Part shown: piece after piece, positions 58,982 to 64,000 of the stretch
Numbering within the stretch: position 1 is the first letter of the stretch
Layout: each line of letters opens with the position of its first letter
NCBI RefSeq assembly: GCF_001908375.1
Contig: NZ_CP017241.1
Span: 1,863,001 to 1,927,000, forward strand
Source: Rhizobium etli 8C-3
Lineage (GTDB): Bacteria; Pseudomonadota; Alphaproteobacteria; Rhizobiales; Rhizobiaceae
Direction of reading: 5' to 3'
DNA length: 64,000 nt
The notes under the pieces: generated by a model
What the model was told of the DNA's origin: nothing
The model's input: the letters and a program-made list of their open reading frames with translations, nothing else
The model's database searches: none
Translations under genes and position numbers: made by a program

Positions 58982-59994
58982 ATTCCTCGCTGAAGGCGCT
59001 TTCCATACGCCTGGCACCGCAATTGATTGCGCTGGCCGTCATTCTTTTGTTGAATTTCATCATGTTTCCGCAGTTTTTTAATGTCGTCGTTCAGAATGAC
59101 CGCCTCTATGGCAGTCTGATCGACGTCCTGAACCGCGGCGCGCCCGTTGCCCTGCTCGCCATTGGCATGACGCTGGTGATCGCGACGAAGGGAATCGATC
59201 TTTCCGTCGGCGCCGTCATTGCCATCTGCGGTGCGGTTGCCGCATCGTCGATCGTCTCCGGAAATCCGCTGGCATACACGCTGATCACCACACTCTGCGT
59301 CGGGCTGCTATGCGGTGTTTGGAACGGCTTTTTGGTGGCGATCCTGAATATCCAGCCGATCATCGCCACGCTTGTGCTAATGGTCGCCGGACGCGGCATC
59401 GCGCAGTTGATCACCGAAGGGGTGATCATGACCTTCAATGATCCGGGTCTGATATTTTTCGGTAGCGGCTCCTTTGCGTTTTTGCCGATGCCCGTCGTGA
59501 TCTGGCTGATCGCGGGCGCGTTGGTAATCCTGCTCGTCAGGCGGACCGCACTTGGAATGCTGATTGAATCGGTCGGGATAAATCGCCGTGCCAGCACGCT
59601 TTCAGGGGTTCGTACGCCCGTTCTTTTGATGGCGGTCTATATGCTGAGCGCGCTCTGTGCGGCGATCGCCGGCATTATCGTGGCCGCCGACATCAAGGGT
59701 GCTGATGCCAACAATGCCGGTCTCTGGCTGGAGCTCGATGCGATCCTTGCGGTGGTCGTTGGCGGTAATTCTCTCCTTGGCGGGCGCTTCAGCATCCTCG
59801 GCTCGCTGATCGGGGCAATGATCATCCAGGCAGTCAATACCGGTATCCTGCTGTCCGGTTTCCCACCGGAATTCAACCTGATCATCAAGGCCGTGATCGT
59901 CCTGATCATTCTCATCATCCAGTCGCCTGCGCTGCAATCGGCCGCAGTCTTCTTCAGCCGCAAGCCGGAAGCCAGAGCGGAGCTGTCGAAATGA
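58978..59994 (+). CDS. ytfT: Sugar ABC transporter permease, YtfT-like
   Basis: 338 residues with 8-10 membrane segments. The BPD_transp_2 pattern is seen in VALLAIGMTLVIATKGIDLS, GAVIAICGAVAASSIV and ELDAILAVVVGGNSLLGGRF. Pairs with the next permease to form the channel. ATGA overlaps at both ends. Confidence 0.93.
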   Translation: MNSSLKALSIRLAPQLIALAVILLLNFIMFPQFFNVVVQNDRLYGSLIDVLNRGAPVALLAIGMTLVIATKGIDLSVGAVIAICGAVAASSIVSGNPLAYTLITTLCVGLLCGVWNGFLVAILNIQPIIATLVLMVAGRGIAQLITEGVIMTFNDPGLIFFGSGSFAFLPMPVVIWLIAGALVILLVRRTALGMLIESVGINRRASTLSGVRTPVLLMAVYMLSALCAAIAGIIVAADIKGADANNAGLWLELDAILAVVVGGNSLLGGRFSILGSLIGAMIIQAVNTGILLSGFPPEFNLIIKAVIVLIILIIQSPALQSAAVFFSRKPEARAELSK

Positions 59995-60959
59995 ACTCCA
60001 GATACCTGCCGCTCCTGGCAACCATCGTCATCTTCGTCCTTTCCTATGCTGCCTGCGCGCTGCAGTACCCGAACATGCTCTCGACCCGCGTCGCCGGCAA
60101 TCTGTTGACCGACAACGCTTTCCTGGGAATAGCCGCGGTCGGCATGACCTTCGTCATCATTTCGGGTGGTATCGATCTTTCGATCGGCTCGGTCATCGCC
60201 TTTACCGGCGTGTTCCTTGCCGTCGTGCTGCGGGACACCTCAATTCATCCGCTTGCAGCCTTTGCGTTGGTTCTCGCCATCACCACCGCCTTCGGTGGAC
60301 TGATGGGCGCGGTGATTCATTACTTGAAGATGCCGGCTTTCATCGTGACGCTTGCAGGCATGTTTCTGGCACGCGGCATGTCCTATGTGCTTTCGATCGA
60401 CAGTATCCCCATCGACCACGATTACTATTCGACGCTGACCGGCATTTACTATCGGTTGCCGGGCGGCGGACGCCTGACGCTGGTCGGCGGGGTCATGCTG
60501 CTGGTTTTCATCGCCGGCGTCTTCATCGCCCATCGCACCCGCTTCGGAGCGAATGTCTACGCGCTCGGCGGCGGCGTCCAGACGGCGGAGTTGATGGGTG
60601 TGCCGGTCGGCCCGACGACCATCCGGATCTACGCGCTCTCTGGCTTTTTGGCGGGCCTATCCGGAATCGTTTTTTCGCTCTATACGTCTGCCGGATATTC
60701 TCTGGCGGCGGTCGGTGTCGAGCTTGACGCCATCGCGGCGGTGGTCATTGGGGGGACACTTCTGACCGGGGGGGCAGGATTCGTAGCGGGAACCTTCATC
60801 GGTCTCCTGATACAGGGGCTCATTCAGACATATATCACCTTCGACGGGACGCTCTCGAGCTGGTGGACGAAAATCCTGATCGGCCTTTTGCTATTTGCGT
60901 TTATCCTGATGCAAAAGGCCATCCTGTTCTTGTCCAGTTTGAACAAGAGGTACGCCTGA
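59991..60959 (+). CDS. yjfF: Sugar ABC transporter permease, YjfF-like
   Basis: 322 residues, second permease of the ytf-type system: LGIAAVGMTFVIISGGIDLS, GSVIAFTGVFLAVVLRD, LDAIAAVVIGGTLLTGGAGF. Start in an ATGA overlap with the previous gene. A GntR gene follows 11 bases after its stop. Confidence 0.93.
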   Translation: MNSRYLPLLATIVIFVLSYAACALQYPNMLSTRVAGNLLTDNAFLGIAAVGMTFVIISGGIDLSIGSVIAFTGVFLAVVLRDTSIHPLAAFALVLAITTAFGGLMGAVIHYLKMPAFIVTLAGMFLARGMSYVLSIDSIPIDHDYYSTLTGIYYRLPGGGRLTLVGGVMLLVFIAGVFIAHRTRFGANVYALGGGVQTAELMGVPVGPTTIRIYALSGFLAGLSGIVFSLYTSAGYSLAAVGVELDAIAAVVIGGTLLTGGAGFVAGTFIGLLIQGLIQTYITFDGTLSSWWTKILIGLLLFAFILMQKAILFLSSLNKRYA

Positions 60960-60970
60960 CGGAGGACTTG

Positions 60971-61723
60971 TTGCGCAACCGATTGCTTGAGACACGAAGG
61001 ACCGGTCGGAAGACCCGCACGAGCCACGCGCAGGTCGTGGACGAGCTTGGCAAGGCCATCGTTGCCGGAACCTATCCGGTCGGCTCGATTTTGCCCGGTG
61101 ACGTCGAGCTTGCCCAGCGCTTCAAGGTCTCCCGCACCGTCCTTCGCGAAACGATGAAGACGCTTGCAGCCAAGGGAATGGTTGTTGCCAAGGCCCGTGT
61201 CGGCACGCGTGTGACGGAGAAGAACCTCTGGAACATGTTCGACAGTGAGATCATCGCCTGGCACTTCGACCACGGCGTCACCGAAGAATTCCTGCTTCAA
61301 CTCTACGACATCCGCCTGGCGGTGGAACCTTTCGCCGCGGGCCTTGTGGCAGAACGTGCAAACGCCGATGACATCGCGACGCTGCGTGCACTGGCGCTCG
61401 ATATGGCTGCGCCCGGTCACACGACGGAGAGCCTTGCGCTCGCCGACCTGAGATTCCATCTCGCTGTCGCGGATGCTTCCCACAACCCATTCATGCGCAC
61501 GCTCGGAAGTTTGATCGAGGCCGCCCTCGTAGGCATGTTCCGACTCAGCACGCCGCCATCGCAGAACGGTTTCGCCAACATTGCCGACACGCATATGCGC
61601 ATTGTCGATGCGATCGTCGCCGGCGACGTTGCCGGCGCCCGCAAGGCGATGGAAGATGTTATCGTTGAAGGCCGCGAACAAGTGCGTGACGCCTATGCGG
61701 CCTTCTCCGAGGTTTCCGCCTGA
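60971..61723 (+). CDS. FadR/GntR-family regulator of the sugar transport operon
   Basis: 250 residues if the TTG at 60971 is used, with GGAGG five bases before it; the longer frame from 60863 lies inside yjfF. The winged helix reads ILPGDVELAQRFKVSRTVLR, ETMKTLAAKGMVVAKARVGT; the FCD ligand domain has LYDIRLAVEPFAAGLVAERA and DLRFHLAVADASHNPFMRTL. Its place at the operon end suggests it controls the transporter in response to the sugar or a derivative. Confidence 0.88.
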   Translation: MRNRLLETRRTGRKTRTSHAQVVDELGKAIVAGTYPVGSILPGDVELAQRFKVSRTVLRETMKTLAAKGMVVAKARVGTRVTEKNLWNMFDSEIIAWHFDHGVTEEFLLQLYDIRLAVEPFAAGLVAERANADDIATLRALALDMAAPGHTTESLALADLRFHLAVADASHNPFMRTLGSLIEAALVGMFRLSTPPSQNGFANIADTHMRIVDAIVAGDVAGARKAMEDVIVEGREQVRDAYAAFSEVSA

Positions 61724-61799
61724 TCTAATTTGATCTTTGTCGCAGCTTCGCCTTGCTGCTATGAGGCAGAGCTGAACAACGGATTCCCGGAGCTGCCCC

Positions 61800-63164
61800 A
61801 TGGAACGCACCTGCCTTGCCGTCATTCTTGCCGCCGGCGACAGTACACGCATGAAATCCTCGAGATCGAAGGTGCTGCATCCGGTCGCCAACCGGCCGAT
61901 GATCGCACATGTCGTGGACGCCGTGGCGAAGGCCGGCATTTCGTCGGTCGCTCTCGTTGTCGGTCGTGATGCCGACGAGGTCTCGAGGGCCGCCAGAATC
62001 GGGGGCGTCGAGGTCGAGGCACACTTGCAAAAGGAGCGCCTCGGAACTGGACATGCAGTTCTTGCAGCACGCGAAGCGATTAGCCGCGGCTATGACGATA
62101 TCCTGGTAACCTATGGGGATGTCCCGTTGCAGACCGAGGGGCCGCTGAAGGCGGCGCGCCAGAAACTGGCGGAGGGCAGCGACATCGTCGTCATCGGCTT
62201 CCATACGAGCAAGCCCACAGGCTACGGCCGGTTGCTCGTCAAGGATGGCGAATTGTTTGCGATCCGCGAGGAGAAGGATGCGACCGATGCGGAGCGCGCC
62301 GTCACATGGTGCAATAGCGGCCTGATGGCGATCAACGGCCGCAAGGCGCTCGATCTTCTTGCGCGCGTTGGAAACGGCAATGCCAAAGGCGAGTACTATC
62401 TCACGGACCTCGTCGAGATTGCCCGCTCGCTCGGCGGTCGGGTAACGGCCGTCGATGCGCCGGAAGTGGAAATGACAGGCTGCAACAACAGGGCCGAGCT
62501 CGCGGCGATCGAACGGTTCTGGCAGGAGCGCCGCCGCCACGAATTGATGATCTCCGGCGTAACGATGATCGCCCCCGAAACCGTTTTCCTGTCCCACGAC
62601 ACGGTGATCGGCCAGGACGCGCTGATCGAGCCGAACGTCGTTTTCGGTCCGGGCGCGGTGATTGACGGCGGCGCGGTGATTCATGCTTTCTCCCATATTG
62701 AAGGCGCGCATGTGAGTGCCGGTGCGACGGTCGGCCCCTTTGCACGCCTGCGGCCGGGCGCCGATCTCGGCGAGAGATCGAAGGTCGGCAACTTCTGCGA
62801 AGTGAAGAACGGGCAGATCGGTGAGGGCGCCAAGGTCAATCATCTGACCTATATCGGTGATGCGGTCATCGGTGCCGGGGCCAATATCGGCGCGGGCACG
62901 ATCACCTGCAATTATGACGGCGTGAACAAGCACGAGACCCGAATCGGCGCCAACGCCTTCATCGGCTCCAACAGCGCGCTGGTTGCTCCGGTCAGCATTG
63001 GTGACAGCGCCTATATTGCGTCGGGCAGCGTCATCACCCACAATGTTCCTGCCGAGGCGCTCGCTTTCGGCCGGGCGCGCCAGGAAATGAAACCGGGGCG
63101 CGCCACGTCGATCCGCGAGCGCGCACAGGCGATCAAGGCCGCAAAGCAAGCCAAGGCTGAGTAA
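61800..63164 (+). CDS. glmU: Bifunctional UDP-GlcNAc pyrophosphorylase / GlcN-1-P acetyltransferase
   Basis: 454 residues. The uridylyltransferase half opens [20 protein letters not shown] (usually GT rather than ST) with VTYGDVPLQ and the specificity loop; the acetyltransferase half is a left-handed beta-helix of hexapeptides ([40 protein letters not shown]). Makes UDP-GlcNAc for peptidoglycan and lipopolysaccharide. glmS follows, so the two amino-sugar steps are adjacent. Confidence 0.95.
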   Translation: MERTCLAVILAAGDSTRMKSSRSKVLHPVANRPMIAHVVDAVAKAGISSVALVVGRDADEVSRAARIGGVEVEAHLQKERLGTGHAVLAAREAISRGYDDILVTYGDVPLQTEGPLKAARQKLAEGSDIVVIGFHTSKPTGYGRLLVKDGELFAIREEKDATDAERAVTWCNSGLMAINGRKALDLLARVGNGNAKGEYYLTDLVEIARSLGGRVTAVDAPEVEMTGCNNRAELAAIERFWQERRRHELMISGVTMIAPETVFLSHDTVIGQDALIEPNVVFGPGAVIDGGAVIHAFSHIEGAHVSAGATVGPFARLRPGADLGERSKVGNFCEVKNGQIGEGAKVNHLTYIGDAVIGAGANIGAGTITCNYDGVNKHETRIGANAFIGSNSALVAPVSIGDSAYIASGSVITHNVPAEALAFGRARQEMKPGRATSIRERAQAIKAAKQAKAE

Positions 63165-63258
63165 CGGCCGGAAATCGAAAGTGACCGGCTGACCGATTGA
63201 GAAACAACAGAAAATCGCTAGGACTTGCTCGTTATTTTCGAAGCGTTGGGGATTGTTC

Positions 63259-64000
63259 ATGTGCGGTATTGTGGGGATCGTCGGCAGTCAGCCGGTCGCG
63301 GAACGTTTGGTCGATGCGCTGAAGCGGCTCGAGTATCGGGGTTACGATTCGGCGGGCGTCGCGACGATCCACGGTGGCGTGATGAGTCGCCGCCGCGCCA
63401 AGGGCAAGCTCTTCAATCTCGAGAAGTGCCTCGACCTCGAGCCGCTGCCCGGTACGACCGGCATCGCCCATACGCGCTGGGCAACGCACGGCGTTCCGAA
63501 CGAGACGAATGCGCATCCGCATTTCGTCGAGGGCGTGGCGGTCGTTCACAACGGCATCATCGAGAATTTCTCGGAGCTTCGTGACGAGCTCAACGCGGAT
63601 GGTGCCGTATTCGAAAGCCAGACCGACACCGAAGTCGTTGCCCACTTAATGGCGAGATACCTGCGCGAAGGACTTGAGCCCCGCGCTGCAATGCTGAGGA
63701 TGCTGAACCGCGTGACAGGCGCCTATGCGCTGGTCGTCATGCTGCAAAGCGATCCGGGCACGTTGCTGGCAGCGCGCTCCGGCCCGCCCCTTGCCATCGG
63801 TTTCGGCAATGGCGAAATGTTCTTGGGCTCGGATGCAATCGCTCTATCGCCCTTTACCAACGAAATCACCTATCTCGTGGACGGCGACTGCGCGGTCATC
63901 ACCCGCGACGGTGCGACCATCGTCGATTTCTCCGGAAACCCGCTAAACCGCCCGCGGCAGATATCGCAGGCGACGGCCTATGTCGTCGACAAGGGTAACC
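63259..64000 (+). CDS. glmS: Glucosamine-fructose-6-phosphate aminotransferase, 5' part
   Basis: The first 247 codons; the gene runs off the window. The N-terminal nucleophile is Cys2 (MCGIVGIVGSQPVAERLV), and the glutaminase domain shows RLEYRGYDSAGVA, THGVPNETNAHPH, HNGIIENFSELRDEL and ESQTDTEVVAHL. GlmS makes glucosamine 6-phosphate from fructose 6-phosphate and glutamine. It follows glmU by 94 bases; no ribozyme or riboswitch is recognisable in the gap. Confidence 0.95.
   Translation, partial: MCGIVGIVGSQPVAERLVDALKRLEYRGYDSAGVATIHGGVMSRRRAKGKLFNLEKCLDLEPLPGTTGIAHTRWATHGVPNETNAHPHFVEGVAVVHNGIIENFSELRDELNADGAVFESQTDTEVVAHLMARYLREGLEPRAAMLRMLNRVTGAYALVVMLQSDPGTLLAARSGPPLAIGFGNGEMFLGSDAIALSPFTNEITYLVDGDCAVITRDGATIVDFSGNPLNRPRQISQATAYVVDKGN

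Noticed and set aside
63165..63258. glmS ribozyme or riboswitch before glmS
   Set aside because: The 94-base gap is too short and shows no such structure; these ribozymes are found in Gram-positive bacteria.

Overview
The window is a rhizobial (Rhizobium-type alphaproteobacterial) chromosomal segment. Support comes from the gene order kdsA / eno / ftsB / pdhABC / lpdA / lipA / ispDF / dusB-ntrBC-ntrYX / hfq-hflX, from the fused ispDF gene, the CDP-choline-type phosphatidylcholine synthase, and the high GC content with C/G-ending codons. No rRNA operon and no CRISPR array is visible.

Regions. 1-4.2 kb: the 3' part of kdsA, a chemoreceptor gene broken by one in-frame TGA, and enolase. 4.2-13 kb: ftsB, then a pyruvate dehydrogenase cluster (E1 alpha, E1 beta carrying its own lipoyl domain, E2, an SGNH hydrolase, a GNAT acetyltransferase, E3), two GlsB-like membrane proteins and lipoyl synthase, so complex and cofactor enzyme are together. 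13-16.1 kb: a P-loop protein, a START-like lipid-binding protein, a small secreted protein, pncC and ispDF. 16.2-26.4 kb: nitrogen-regulation locus dusB-ntrB-ntrC, ntrY-ntrX, a D-amino-acid aminotransferase, hfq and hflX. 26.7-34.4 kb: mazG, a cytidine-deaminase-like gene, the siroheme/sulfite-reduction cluster (cysG, DUF2849, cysI, DUF934), a UbiH-type hydroxylase and ccdA.

34.6-43.0 kb is the accessory part. It begins at a tRNA-Lys(UUU) gene and holds a complete-looking IS21-family element, a tyrosine-integrase tail run into an AlpA-like regulator remnant, a truncated MFS transporter, several small orphan genes with good ribosome-binding sites, and two diverged copies of one unit (decayed ORF plus a 61-residue gene) lying on either side of the IS. 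A third, chromosomal relative of the 61-residue protein lies at 43.1 kb, just after a stretch that folds on paper as a structured RNA.

43.3-64 kb: a GFA-family protein, a MacAB-like efflux set, a DapA-family enzyme divergent from its GntR regulator with two identical palindromic operators, ferredoxin-NADP reductase, phosphatidylcholine synthase, a quinone oxidoreductase, a BMP-type nucleoside ABC transporter, a YtfQRT/YjfF-type sugar ABC transporter with a FadR-like regulator, glmU, and the 5' part of glmS.

The best candidates for something undescribed are the RNA-like structure at 42.69-42.78 kb and the duplicated 61-residue-protein units, whose start sites both carry a hairpin against the Shine-Dalgarno sequence although the hairpin sequences differ. 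All family calls were made by reading the sequence; no database search was run.
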